From the NCBI GenBank assembly GCA_938002965.1, contig CALKZY010000016.1, forward strand, positions 1 through 64,000: DNA of 64,000 bases, read 5' to 3'. The stretch comes from an uncultured Acidimicrobiales bacterium (GTDB taxonomy: Bacteria > Actinomycetota > Acidimicrobiia > Acidimicrobiales > SZUA-35). This document shows, piece by piece, positions 35,601-44,006 of the stretch (within the stretch, counting starts at the first letter, position 1; every line of letters begins with the position of its first letter). The position numbers and the translations under genes were made by a program. The notes under the pieces are model-generated. The model was not told the DNA's origin. It worked only from the letters and a program-made list of their open reading frames with translations, and ran no database searches.

Positions 35601-36550
35601 TACAAGGCTGCGTGGCCCGTGTTGACCCAGTCGATGATCATCGAGGCGAACATTTCGGGTTGGTCAGACCAGGAGAAGTGGCCTGCTTCGGGCAGGATGC
35701 GAAGTTCGCTCTTTGGTAGCGCGTCATGGAGATTTTCCGCGTTACTTGGGTCGAAGAGGACATCGAGGTCTCCCCAGAACACGAGGGTTGGAATATCGAT
35801 CTTGCCGACGCCTTTGGCCAGTTCGGCTGCCTTCAAGCGGAAGTCTTCAAACCAGTGAATCACCTCGCCGGCGCGGCCAGCGTATGCCCGTAGGTAGTCG
35901 TCGACTTGGATTGGGTTGGATCGGCTTCGGATCTTACCAATCTTTGCGCTGAACGCAATGAGCGGACCGGCGCCGAGCATGGCGGTTGAAGTCCGCATGA
36001 CTCCAGATTTTGCTAGCAAGCTGATCATCATCGCCAGCTTGAACGGTCCTGGGGCGCCCGGCCCGTGCCCGATGGCCATGCTTGCCAGCCGGTGATCGTG
36101 ATGGATCGCATAGGCAAGCGCTGCGCCCATTCCGACGTCGGGTGCGACGAGGTGAATGTCGTGGAGATCGAGTTCTTCGAAGAAGGTGGCGAGGTGGGCG
36201 CCGAGCGCTTCGGGAGACATGTCGTTTCGGTCGCCTTCTGAGGCGCCAAATCCGGGCAGGTCGATTGCGATGATGTGCAAACGATCGGTCAGCGCTCCCC
36301 ACGAGCCAGCGAACGACAGGATGCTCTCGGGGAACGGGCTGAGCAGGACTACGAGCGGCGCATCGGCCGGGCCGGCTTCGGCTAGGCGAACCTGTCGACC
36401 ACCGAGCGTTTCAGTTCGTGTGGGGATGGCGACGTCAGGGTCTTCGAACGAAGTCGCAGACTTCTGCGCCTTGCCTACCCGTCGCCACTCGGGTGACATC
36501 GCAGCCAACGTTGCTGCGTTGAGGTTGGCAAACGTGTTGAGCTTTTTCAT
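35600..36550 (-). CDS. Alpha/beta hydrolase with Asp nucleophile
   Basis: The 316-residue product has SPFPES near the oxyanion position, DLPGFGASEGD, an elbow APDVGMGAA where Asp replaces Ser, WGDLDVLFD and AGHFSWSDQPE with the catalytic His. This pattern fits Asp-nucleophile enzymes such as epoxide hydrolases or dehalogenases. ATG 36550 faces the palindromic operator at 36589-36622, shared with the divergent TetR gene. Confidence 0.82.
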   Translation of the reverse strand: MKKLNTFANLNAATLAAMSPEWRRVGKAQKSATSFEDPDVAIPTRTETLGGRQVRLAEAGPADAPLVVLLSPFPESILSFAGSWGALTDRLHIIAIDLPGFGASEGDRNDMSPEALGAHLATFFEELDLHDIHLVAPDVGMGAALAYAIHHDHRLASMAIGHGPGAPGPFKLAMMISLLAKSGVMRTSTAMLGAGPLIAFSAKIGKIRSRSNPIQVDDYLRAYAGRAGEVIHWFEDFRLKAAELAKGVGKIDIPTLVFWGDLDVLFDPSNAENLHDALPKSELRILPEAGHFSWSDQPEMFASMIIDWVNTGHAAL

Positions 36551-36588
36551 TGCAGATCTCCTTGATCGGCAACCGTTCGGCAGTCGAT

Positions 36589-36622
36589 CCATGGTATAAT
36601 ACCGACTGGTATTATACCATGG
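36589..36622. promoter_or_regulatory. 34-bp perfect palindrome, divergent promoter-operator
   Basis: CCATGGTATAATACC at 36589-36603 is repeated in perfect inversion at 36608-36622 around GACT. Each arm contains TATAAT in the proper orientation for the gene on its side (36595-36600 rightward; complement of 36611-36616 leftward). One TetR dimer pair could shut both promoters. Confidence 0.75.
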
Positions 36623-36723
36623 AGCTCTCGCTGCTCGTTGTGATTGACTACCAAGATCTGCTTGGCGGCATGGCGGGGCGATACTGTCAATCGACGGACC
36701 GGTTGCGGACGAAAGGGTCAGCC

Positions 36724-37338
36724 ATGGAATCAGCGTCGTCGTCGGTTGGTAGGCCGAGAACGTTCGACAATCGTCGAGTGGTTGAGGTCGCCGTTGAGAG
36801 CTACTGGACAGATGGGGTAGAGGCGGTCTCACTCAACGAGATCTGCCGGCGGGCAGGTGTGTCAAAGCCTGGCTTGTATCGCGAGTTTGGTGGCGAGGAC
36901 GGGCTTATGAATGCTGCCCTAGGGCTTTATGCAGAAACGGTCCTGGCCCCAAACCTTCAGAAGGCCGACGGCGATCGTCCCCTCGGTGACGTTCTAGCCG
37001 CCATGATCGAATTCATGGTCGATGTAGACCGATCGGGACCGGCTGGATGTCTCCTCGCAAATATGAGACAAGTACCAGATCGGTTGGGTCCGGCGACTCG
37101 CAAGCGTGTAGCCGACCTTCGCGAGGAAGCTCGATCGATGTACTACAGCTGGGTTGAGCGGGCGAAAGAAGCGGGAGAGGTTGACGCAAACATCTCCACC
37201 GAAGTCGCCGTCGCACTGATCGACCTTCAACTAACGAACTTGCTTGTGCAGGTGGCGCTTGGCGAAGACCCCGGGCTGCTCAGCGCTCAAGCAAAGCTGA
37301 GTTTCGCCGCCCTGACCAAAGTCGGATCCAATGCCTAG
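36724..37338 (+). CDS. TetR-family regulator
   Basis: The 204-residue product from ATG 36724 has GRPRTFDNRRVVEVAVESYW, EICRRAGVSKPGLYREFGGE, typical TetR HTH wording, with Cys residues (CRR, GCLL). It is divergent from the Asp-nucleophile hydrolase and likely binds the 34-bp palindrome. An upstream in-frame ATG lies in the palindrome (36619) and would give a 35-residue extension. Confidence 0.87.
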   Translation: MESASSSVGRPRTFDNRRVVEVAVESYWTDGVEAVSLNEICRRAGVSKPGLYREFGGEDGLMNAALGLYAETVLAPNLQKADGDRPLGDVLAAMIEFMVDVDRSGPAGCLLANMRQVPDRLGPATRKRVADLREEARSMYYSWVERAKEAGEVDANISTEVAVALIDLQLTNLLVQVALGEDPGLLSAQAKLSFAALTKVGSNA

Positions 37339-37376
37339 GCCCCACCTCACCCGGTGGCGTCGGTGAAAATGCATTC

Positions 37377-38030
37377 TCAGTCGGGGGTTCCCGGCCGGAT
37401 CAGGCCAGCTTCATACGCAGCGATCGCCAGTTGGACGCGGTCTCGAAGCTGAAGCTTTCGCAGTAGCCGGCTGACGTGAGTCTTGGCCGTGAGGGGAGAC
37501 ATCGACAGAGCATCAGCGATCTCGGCATTGGACAGACCGCGGCCGATCTCAAAAAGCACTTCAAGCTCGCGTTCGGTCAGGTCGCTCAAGATCTCGGTAT
37601 CGCTTCCAGCGGCTGAGAGGTCGCTCAATAGCATTCTTGTAATCGACGGCGAGAGCAGGGCGTCTCCGCGGTGGAGCACGTGAATTGCGTCGATCAATTG
37701 GGCGGGCTCGGTGTCCTTGAGCAGGAAACCGCTCGCCCCAGCAGCGAGCATTCCCCGGACGGTCGGCTCGTCGTCGAACGTCGTCAGGGCAAGAATCCGC
37801 GAATCGGGAGCGCGTTGAACGATGGCCTTGGTGGCTTCGATGCCATCCATGTCGGGCATGCGGATGTCCATCAGCACCACATCGGGCTTCAGTATCTCGA
37901 CGGCAGCGACCGCTTCGACGCCGGTTGCGGCCTCACCAGCCACGTCGATGCCCGCTTCGGCATCCAACAGGAGTCGGAAGCCGCTGCGAACCAGTTGCTG
38001 ATCATCAACAATCAGGACGTTAATAGTCAC
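37377..38030 (-). CDS. NarL/LuxR-type response regulator
   Basis: The 217-residue product has a receiver domain (D9, D10, phosphoacceptor D55 in LMDIRMPD, T82, K104 in LLKD) and a LuxR HTH (LTERELEVLFEIGRGLSNAE, LSMSPLTAKTHVSRLLRKL). Its start overlaps the kinase stop (ATGA), so the pair are co-made. The target may be the heptamer palindrome at 39944-39965. Confidence 0.93.
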   Translation of the reverse strand: MTINVLIVDDQQLVRSGFRLLLDAEAGIDVAGEAATGVEAVAAVEILKPDVVLMDIRMPDMDGIEATKAIVQRAPDSRILALTTFDDEPTVRGMLAAGASGFLLKDTEPAQLIDAIHVLHRGDALLSPSITRMLLSDLSAAGSDTEILSDLTERELEVLFEIGRGLSNAEIADALSMSPLTAKTHVSRLLRKLQLRDRVQLAIAAYEAGLIRPGTPD

Positions 38031-39148
38031 CAGTCTCCTCGGGGGATTGACGCCGTGACAGTGAAGCCGCCAGACCGGGGACGCGCTTCGAGGGTCCCGC
38101 CGACAGCGGCCATCCGCTCGGTCATGCCGATGATGCCAAAGCCTGTAGAGTCGCCAACAACGGTGCTTGGGCCCTGGTCGTTGTCGACCGTCAGACCGAT
38201 GCGATCTTCGGCGACATTCAGGCTGACAACGGTTGGTCCGTTGCCGCCGTGGGCGATCACGTTTGCCAACGCTTCGCTAGCCACTCGCTCAAGCGCCAGG
38301 CGCACCGTGTTCGGCGTTGAAGCCGGGAGCTGTTCACCCGTTCTCAATATCGTCATGGTTGGCGAAATCCGCTCAATAGCCGCGGCGATAGGGTCTTCTG
38401 CTGCCGTTGGTCGAGATTCTTCGCTCGACCGGAGCTCGCCGACCATCGCCCGCAACTCAGTCAGGGCAGACCTCGATGCTTCGTTGACATTCGCCAGTGC
38501 CTGCTTGGCCTGCTCCGGACGCGAATCGAACAGATGGATCGCCGTGCCCGATTGAATCGCTACGGCAGTGAGTCCGTGGGCCACGATGTCATGAAGGTCT
38601 CGGGCGATGGCGAGGCGAACCTGTTCGGCGTGAGCGGCGGTCGCCGCTTCGACTCGAGAGCGAACTTGTTGGCGTTGTTGCTGAAGTACGATGCCGAGAA
38701 GTAGCGGGACCAGGACGACCGAGATCACGCCGATAACGGTGAGTGGTTCGAGCCGTTCCCGGTCGACTAACGGAACGACGATGGCGAGAGCCACTGCGGT
38801 GGCCGACCCGACTGGGACAGCGGTGCGAAGGGGCTCGTGGTAGGCCAGGTAGAAGCAGGCGTAGGCCACGATCGGCAACATTGCCAGGCCCTCCCCAGCC
38901 GAAACCGCCAAGACCATGGCCACGAGGGCCGTCGACAACGTGATGATGACTCGGTGGTGTCGGGCGGATGCGATGCCTGCCGCAACCAACACGCCGGCAC
39001 CGATCGACAGCCAACGGTCGTCATCGCCGATAGTCAGCATTACGCCGAGTCCGAGCGCAACGAAGAGCAGCCGCCACCAGTATCGCTCGGCACCCTCGTC
39101 GCCGGTATCGGCTGTCGCAGGGCTCAAGACGTCGTTCATCGTTTCCAT
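38027..39148 (-). CDS. Membrane sensor histidine kinase, HisKA_3 type
   Basis: The 373-residue product has five to six N-terminal membrane helices (about 28-155), then a dimerisation helix with ARDLHDIVAHGL (H186), and an ATPase domain with ALANVIAHGG and DSTGFGIIGMTERM. This is the DesK/NarX-like class. No large outer sensor domain, so it probably senses a membrane or intracellular signal. Confidence 0.92.
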   Translation of the reverse strand: METMNDVLSPATADTGDEGAERYWWRLLFVALGLGVMLTIGDDDRWLSIGAGVLVAAGIASARHHRVIITLSTALVAMVLAVSAGEGLAMLPIVAYACFYLAYHEPLRTAVPVGSATAVALAIVVPLVDRERLEPLTVIGVISVVLVPLLLGIVLQQQRQQVRSRVEAATAAHAEQVRLAIARDLHDIVAHGLTAVAIQSGTAIHLFDSRPEQAKQALANVNEASRSALTELRAMVGELRSSEESRPTAAEDPIAAAIERISPTMTILRTGEQLPASTPNTVRLALERVASEALANVIAHGGNGPTVVSLNVAEDRIGLTVDNDQGPSTVVGDSTGFGIIGMTERMAAVGGTLEARPRSGGFTVTASIPRGDW

Positions 39149-39153
39149 TACAC

Positions 39154-39185
39154 CCTCTGAATACGTCTAAATCCTCTGACTACGT
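39154..39185. repeat. 13-bp direct repeats upstream of the kinase gene
   Basis: CCTCTGAATACGT (39154-39166) and CCTCTGACTACGT (39173-39185) differ at one base and are spaced by 19 bases start to start, two helical turns. They lie in the promoter of the two-component operon and may be regulator sites. Confidence 0.55.
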
Positions 39186-39214
39186 TTTTGTGCGCCGTGG
39201 CCCTCCCCACGTAG

Positions 39215-39889
39215 CTAGCGCAGTCGGTCGCCCAGGGTTCGGATTGCTTTGGTAACCGGCGGAACGCGGGTGAGTAAGGCCACCAGAACCAACACACCTG
39301 TCAGCCCGAGCTCACCGACGAGGGCTACGTGGAGCACGAGTGCGAGCGCAATCACGTAGGTCAGCTTGTGTAGTTTCCGCCAGTTCTTCATGCCAATCTG
39401 CCGCTGAGCCCACCGTCCGCTTGTGGCAAGCAGCGGGATTGATAGCAACATGGCGAAGGTCCCAGCCACGAGGAACGGTCTTGCCAACGAAGCGGCGAGG
39501 CCTTCTTCGATCATGAACATGGTGAAGTTGGCGATCGCGTATCCGGCGAAGAGGATTCCAAGGATCTTGCGGACTGGCACCTGGGTTCGCTTCACCAGCC
39601 ATTGAGTCGGCGAGCAGAACAGCATTGCTGCGAATACGACCATGCCCGGATCTTCCCCCAGTACAAGCGCAATGTCGATCATCTCACCGACGGAAATGAT
39701 GCCGATCGCCGCAGCGATGGCCGTAGCGACGATGCCAACAAGCGGCAGCGCGGCAGCAGCCACAACTAAACGTTGAGCCGTGGACAGAGGGCGGCTTGCT
39801 TTGGGGCGGACGGCTGAACCACCGTGTGGTGGGGAGAGGGGTAGCCCGTCGGCATGAGGTGGGATTGTGTAGGCCTGAAGTGCAGTCAT
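39215..39889 (-). CDS. Ferric reductase-like (MsrQ-type) membrane protein
   Basis: The 224-residue product has about six membrane helices and the segment SGRWAQRQIGMKNWRKLHKL, then a helix with LVLHVAL; the His residues probably bind heme b. Family members pass electrons across the membrane, for example to methionine sulfoxide reductase. No partner MsrP is adjacent. It lies just upstream of the NarL-type system on the same strand. Confidence 0.75.
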   Translation of the reverse strand: MTALQAYTIPPHADGLPLSPPHGGSAVRPKASRPLSTAQRLVVAAAALPLVGIVATAIAAAIGIISVGEMIDIALVLGEDPGMVVFAAMLFCSPTQWLVKRTQVPVRKILGILFAGYAIANFTMFMIEEGLAASLARPFLVAGTFAMLLSIPLLATSGRWAQRQIGMKNWRKLHKLTYVIALALVLHVALVGELGLTGVLVLVALLTRVPPVTKAIRTLGDRLR

Positions 39890-39943
39890 AACCCCACTAT
39901 GAAGATTGTCGGGTGCGCTGAAATCCTCCTTCCGAGTGTTCTT

Positions 39944-39965
39944 ATGTACTCCTAGAGGAGTACAT
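39944..39965. promoter_or_regulatory. Perfect palindrome with NarL-type 7-2-7 heptamers
   Basis: TACTCCT-AG-AGGAGTA forms the centre of a 22-base perfect palindrome. TACTCCT fits the NarL heptamer TACYYMT, and the inverted 7-2-7 spacing is that recognised by NarL/NarP. It sits upstream of the ferric reductase-like gene, about 2 kb from the NarL-type regulator. Confidence 0.55.
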
Positions 39966-39981
39966 CGAGCTCGACGACGGC

Positions 39982-40752
39982 CTATTGTGCTGTCCAGCCA
40001 CCGTCCACGGCGAGGATGGAGCCATTCACGAGGCTTCCGGCTTCGGAGGCAAGGTAGATGACCGCTCCGGCAACGTCTTTGGTTTTGCCGACATCGCCGA
40101 TCGGTATTCGGGCGACGACCTCGGCCCGGTACGCCGGGTCATCAAGGCGTTCTGCCGTACCAGGCGTGTAGATGAAGGTCGGGGCCACGGCGTTTACGGT
40201 GACGCCAAGTGGGCCCCACTCAAGCGCGAGGACTCGCACCATTTGGTTCATGCCGCCCTTCGAGGATGAGTAGGCGACGTGGTCGGCGATTCCGACGGTG
40301 GAAGCCTGAGAGCTAATGGCAATCACGCGGCCGGATCCTCGCGAAACCATGTGCCGGGCGCACGCTTGTGCGGTGAAAAAGGCGCCCTTCAAGTTGACGT
40401 CCATCATCGAGTCCCAATGAGCTTCGTCAACATCAAGGGCCGGCAAATTTGTGCCCAGGCCAGCGTTGAGGACGGCGATATCGATCTGCCCGTGTTCAGC
40501 CACGATGGCGTCTACGGCGTTTGCGATGGCGGGCACGTCGCTCACGTCGAGTTGGTGGGCGGTTGCGCTAGCTCCAGTTGAGGTGATTGTTGCGGCCACA
40601 TCGGCGGCATCGTAAAGTTTCCTGCCGGTTACCGCAACAGTTGCTCCGGCCGCGGCGAGCGCCTGAGCGAGGCCGCAGCCGATGCCGCGGCTGGCTCCGG
40701 TCACGATGGCGACCTGGCCGCTTAGGTCGAAGGACGGTAGGTGTTCATTCAT
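39982..40752 (-). CDS. Short-chain dehydrogenase/reductase
   Basis: The 256-residue product has TGASRGIGCGLAQAL (cofactor), NAGLG, the catalytic Ser in ISSQAS, YSSSKGG (Tyr-x-x-x-Lys) and a C-terminal VDGGWTAQ. A classical SDR oxidoreductase with TGRK after strand 2, suggesting NADP(H). Substrate unknown. Confidence 0.9.
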   Translation of the reverse strand: MNEHLPSFDLSGQVAIVTGASRGIGCGLAQALAAAGATVAVTGRKLYDAADVAATITSTGASATAHQLDVSDVPAIANAVDAIVAEHGQIDIAVLNAGLGTNLPALDVDEAHWDSMMDVNLKGAFFTAQACARHMVSRGSGRVIAISSQASTVGIADHVAYSSSKGGMNQMVRVLALEWGPLGVTVNAVAPTFIYTPGTAERLDDPAYRAEVVARIPIGDVGKTKDVAGAVIYLASEAGSLVNGSILAVDGGWTAQ

Positions 40753-40813
40753 GGCCGTAGCTTAGGGCGAAGCTGTCAGCGGGGCTGCGCGAGCCCAATC
40801 GTCCGATCACGCT

Positions 40814-41380
40814 TTACCAAGTATGGGTTTCGTTGACGAGGTGGACGATTCCATCGACGAGAGCATCCGGCTCCTGCTCTTGAATGACGTGGCCGCCGTT
40901 GGCGAAACGTTGGTGTGGTTGGCCGACGCTTCCAGGGATACGAGCCATGAGGTGTTGGGTGCATCGTATGCAATAGCTTCTGCATCGGTCAGCTCGATTG
41001 CAGCTCCGGTGATTCCGGCTAGTCCATTGCGGAGGGTCTCTGAGACGTTCATTGACTCGAGCTGGGCGGCGTGCTGTTGCCATTGAACGAAGGCGCCAGG
41101 GTCGGGCGAGGTTTGTAGTGCGGCCATCATCTGATCTCGATAGTCGGGGTCGGGGAGTCCGCCGTTGGCGATCATGATCGCAGCGAAGCGATCCTGATGT
41201 TGGGCGGCGACGGCCAAGCCAATCAGGCTGCCCCAATCTTGACCGCACAAGACGGTGTCTTGAAGATCAAGCTGCTCTACAACTGACGAGGCCCAGTCGA
41301 CATGTCGGGCGTAGGTGTAGTCACTCTGGCGGGTCGGCTTATCTGAGCGCCCGAAGCCAATGACGGCCTTCGATTTTTAC
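40814..41380 (-). pseudogene. Haloalkane dehalogenase-like gene, truncated and internally deleted
   Basis: The remaining sequence starts within IGFGRSDKPTRQSDYTYARH, includes the elbow CGQDWGSLIG, and jumps after AIAYDAP straight to the C-terminal NGGHVIQEQEPDALVDGIVH in another frame. The N-terminus and the acid-bearing middle are gone. It is related to the intact enzyme at 19917. Confidence 0.78.
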
Positions 41381-41447
41381 CCGTGCTGGCGACTTCCCGT
41401 GTCGACCTAGGCCACGGTGAGCAGCGGGCAGGCGCTAGCGTTGGAGC

Positions 41448-42098
41448 GTGGCTGATTCGTGCTGCGAGAACAAGAGCAGCAATCTCGCTGGCCTGCGTGA
41501 GCGTCAGGGGCGGGTACTTTGGATTGTGCTTGCCATCAACGCGGTGCTGTTCGTGGTCGAGTTCAGTGTCGGGTGGGTGGCTCGGTCTACCGCACTCCTT
41601 GGTGATTCGCTCGACATGCTTGGCGACGCCTTAGTTTATGCGTTCAGTATTTGGGTTCTGCATCGGGGCGCTCGATGGCGGGCTCGAGCGGCGCTGAGCA
41701 AAGGTTTTGTGCAACTCGGTTTTGGCCTGCTTGTACTTGGTCAAGCGGTAGGCAAGCTGGTGGTCGGCCTCGACGTCGACGCGGTCGCCATGGGGTGGAT
41801 GGGGGCGCTGGCGCTCACCGGTAATGGTGTGTGTTTCTATCTGTTGTGGAGCCACCGCAGTGATGATCTGAATATGGAATCGACGTGGTTGTGCTCCCGG
41901 AATGACTTGATCGCCAATGCCGGCGTACTTGTCGCCGCTGGGGCCGTGGCCTGGTCGGGGAGTGGCGTGCCTGACATTGTCGTCGGCTTAGGCATCGCTG
42001 CGCTCTTCCTTCGAACCGCTATGCAGGTCATCGTCGCTTCCCGCCTTGAACTCAACACTCTTGGCGACCCTGAGCAACCAGTGGTCAGCAAGCTGTAA
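41448..42098 (+). CDS. Cation diffusion facilitator-like transporter
   Basis: The 216-residue product starts at GTG 41448 with a Cys pair (DSCCE), then about six membrane helices including STALLGDSLDMLGDALVYAF and the metal-site segment SRNDLIANAGVLVAAGAVAW. It fits the short CDF group lacking a long cytoplasmic domain. Probably exports a divalent metal; which one is not shown. Confidence 0.85.
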   Translation: MADSCCENKSSNLAGLRERQGRVLWIVLAINAVLFVVEFSVGWVARSTALLGDSLDMLGDALVYAFSIWVLHRGARWRARAALSKGFVQLGFGLLVLGQAVGKLVVGLDVDAVAMGWMGALALTGNGVCFYLLWSHRSDDLNMESTWLCSRNDLIANAGVLVAAGAVAWSGSGVPDIVVGLGIAALFLRTAMQVIVASRLELNTLGDPEQPVVSKL

Positions 42099-42137
42099 CA
42101 CGCTGAGTCCGGTGGCAGAGATGGTCTGGTGAGGTAC

Positions 42138-42593
42138 CTATCCAGTGATCGTGGGCAACCCGGCTTCGGTCCATGAGAGGATGCCGCCATCGAGATCAGC
42201 GACGTCGGTGAATCCAAGGTCTTGCATGACCTCGGTGGTTTTGCCGCTTCGGTTTCCTGATCGGCAGTACAGAAGATACGAGGCATTAGGATCGAGCCCC
42301 GCTAGTTGATCGGCGAAATCGTCGTCGTAGAAATCGATCATGATTGCGCCATCGAGGTGGCCCTCGGCGAACTCCTCGGGCGTCCTCACGTCGAGGATCA
42401 CGAGGTCGGTTGGCGGATTGTTCTGGATGGCGGCCCCGTCTTGAACGGACACGAGTCGGATGCCATCGCCAGCGTCGGCGGCAACTGCACCTTCGTCCGC
42501 TCCTTCGGCCGTGGATGTGGGCGAACCGCACCCAACTGCTAGGAGCACGGCGACAACGACGGCTGAGAACGATGGAAACGATGAGTTGCTCAC
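42138..42593 (-). CDS. Rhodanese-domain lipoprotein
   Basis: GTG 42593 gives a lipoprotein signal with lipobox LAVGC (C22). The rhodanese domain follows: LVILDVRTPEEFAEGHLDGA, YLLYCRSGNRSGKT with the active-site Cys, LDGGILSW. Acts at the outer face of the membrane on sulfur transfer; length 151 residues. The frame is open further upstream, where it carries an unrelated amidohydrolase fragment. Confidence 0.85.
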   Translation of the reverse strand: MSNSSFPSFSAVVVAVLLAVGCGSPTSTAEGADEGAVAADAGDGIRLVSVQDGAAIQNNPPTDLVILDVRTPEEFAEGHLDGAIMIDFYDDDFADQLAGLDPNASYLLYCRSGNRSGKTTEVMQDLGFTDVADLDGGILSWTEAGLPTITG

Positions 42594-42659
42594 GACGAGA
42601 ATCCTTCGAGGGGTCGACAGGAGATTACCCCGATCTCTGATTGTACGGAGTCTTTGCTC

Positions 42660-42760
42660 GGCGCTGAGTGGTGCCATTGCCCGGCTCTCACCAAGAAGCA
42701 GACCGCCCAACCAGGCCTGTTGAATTGCGATGTTGGGTCGGAGCTCGTGAAACCATCGGG
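42660..42760 (-). pseudogene. Amidohydrolase C-terminal remnant
   Basis: In frame with the rhodanese gene but ahead of its start, the reading HELRPNIAIQQAWLGGLLLG resembles DELPDLAVQQTWLGGQLLDD at the end of the amidohydrolase gene at 44007. It is a leftover of a second copy. Confidence 0.5.
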
Positions 42761-42827
42761 CGAAATGTACGTCGACCCGCAAACGCGCGCGCGCCGTCAC
42801 CCGAGTCGTCTTGTGTAGCTTGAAGTC

Positions 42828-43640
42828 ATGTTGCTTTTGGCGCGACGAATCGGCATCGCTACTGTCATCATGGGTGGAGTCGGACTAGCGGGATGTTCAT
42901 CGGAGGATTCGGATCCAGATTCGGGTTCGCTCTCGCCTGCGGTCACCAACGACGATGCGAGCGCATCGGCCGATGAGGATGTGACCACCACGGTTGTGCC
43001 GCTACGCCCAGTCGGTGAGCCTGACACAACGACCGCTCCTGAGGCGAACAGCACATCGGCGTACATCTCGCGACGTTTGATGACCTCGAAGGTCATCGAA
43101 GTGACGTGGTCTGACACCGAAGGAGTCGCTGAATATCATATTCACCGAGTTCTTCGGACGTCGGACGACGAGCCTCCGGTAGGGGATATGACAGCAGACA
43201 ACCGCATTCACGTGGCCGACGAGGGCGGCCGGTTCGCTGACCAGGACGTGGATGCCGGAGCGGAATACTGGCACGGCGTCCGAGAGTTTTCGGCCAACGG
43301 CGATCTCACTGCCCATGGCTGGCACAAGACCGCCGCAATTGATGACGAAGAACCCCCATCGACGGTGGATGGAATAACTGCGGCGGCCGAGAGCGGTGAG
43401 GTTCTGGTGACCTGGCGCGAGCCCGACGAGAACTATCAGCTCCACGGCTACCGAGTCTTCCGAGGCGTCGATGGCGAAGCGCCCGAGTCAATTGCGGTGA
43501 CTTGGCGCCTCGGCCAGACGTCGTTCATCGATGACGAGCCGCCGGTCTCGGCTGAGGTGGTCTACGAAGTCGTCGCATTTGACTTTCACTGGAACGAATC
43601 CTCGCCAGGTCGGGTCACCATCGACCTGTCAACCGGGTGA
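42828..43640 (+). CDS. Lipoprotein with fibronectin type III-like domains
   Basis: The 270-residue product has a lipobox LAGC (C23), an acidic Thr/Ser linker, then two beta-domains with WSDTEGVAEYHIHRVLR and VTWREPDENYQLHGYRVFRG, the pattern of FN3 repeats. It is likely anchored to the outer leaflet and mediates binding. Divergent from the rhodanese gene. Confidence 0.75.
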   Translation: MLLLARRIGIATVIMGGVGLAGCSSEDSDPDSGSLSPAVTNDDASASADEDVTTTVVPLRPVGEPDTTTAPEANSTSAYISRRLMTSKVIEVTWSDTEGVAEYHIHRVLRTSDDEPPVGDMTADNRIHVADEGGRFADQDVDAGAEYWHGVREFSANGDLTAHGWHKTAAIDDEEPPSTVDGITAAAESGEVLVTWREPDENYQLHGYRVFRGVDGEAPESIAVTWRLGQTSFIDDEPPVSAEVVYEVVAFDFHWNESSPGRVTIDLSTG

Positions 43641-43704
43641 AAGCGCAAGCCACACAAGTAGATGGTGACGTGATGGACAAAGAGCTTGCGCCGGTGAACG
43701 AGCG

Positions 43705-43995
43705 ATGAAGACAACGGCCGTACATAACGAGCGCGATGAGTACGACCTCTACATCGGCCGGGCTGTGCCCGAGGCTGGGTTGGATGCCAGTAAGTGGGGG
43801 AACCCATTTGTGATGGCCGATGACAGTGACGCCGAACGCAATCGAGCGATTGCGCACTACCGGGCGTGGGTCATCGAGCAACCTGAACTGATGGCTTCGC
43901 TGGGAGAGCTCCGAGGCCTCCGCCTTGGTTGTTGGTGCGCCCCGAAGCCATGCCACGGCGACGTGCTAGCAGAACTTGCGGAGAACTACGAATGA
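43705..43995 (+). CDS. DUF4326 protein
   Basis: The 96-residue product has the full family signature: LYIGRAVPEAGLDASKWGNP, YRAWVIEQP, ELRGLRLGCWCAPKPCHGDV. Usually phage or accessory-gene associated; function unknown. Cys and His at CWC and PCHGD may bind metal. Confidence 0.88.
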   Translation: MKTTAVHNERDEYDLYIGRAVPEAGLDASKWGNPFVMADDSDAERNRAIAHYRAWVIEQPELMASLGELRGLRLGCWCAPKPCHGDVLAELAENYE

Positions 43996-44006
43996 TGCTC
44001 ATGGAA

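Noticed and set aside
43002-43445. 147-codon minus-strand frame
   Set aside because: It is antisense to the lipoprotein gene with a clear lipobox on the plus strand.
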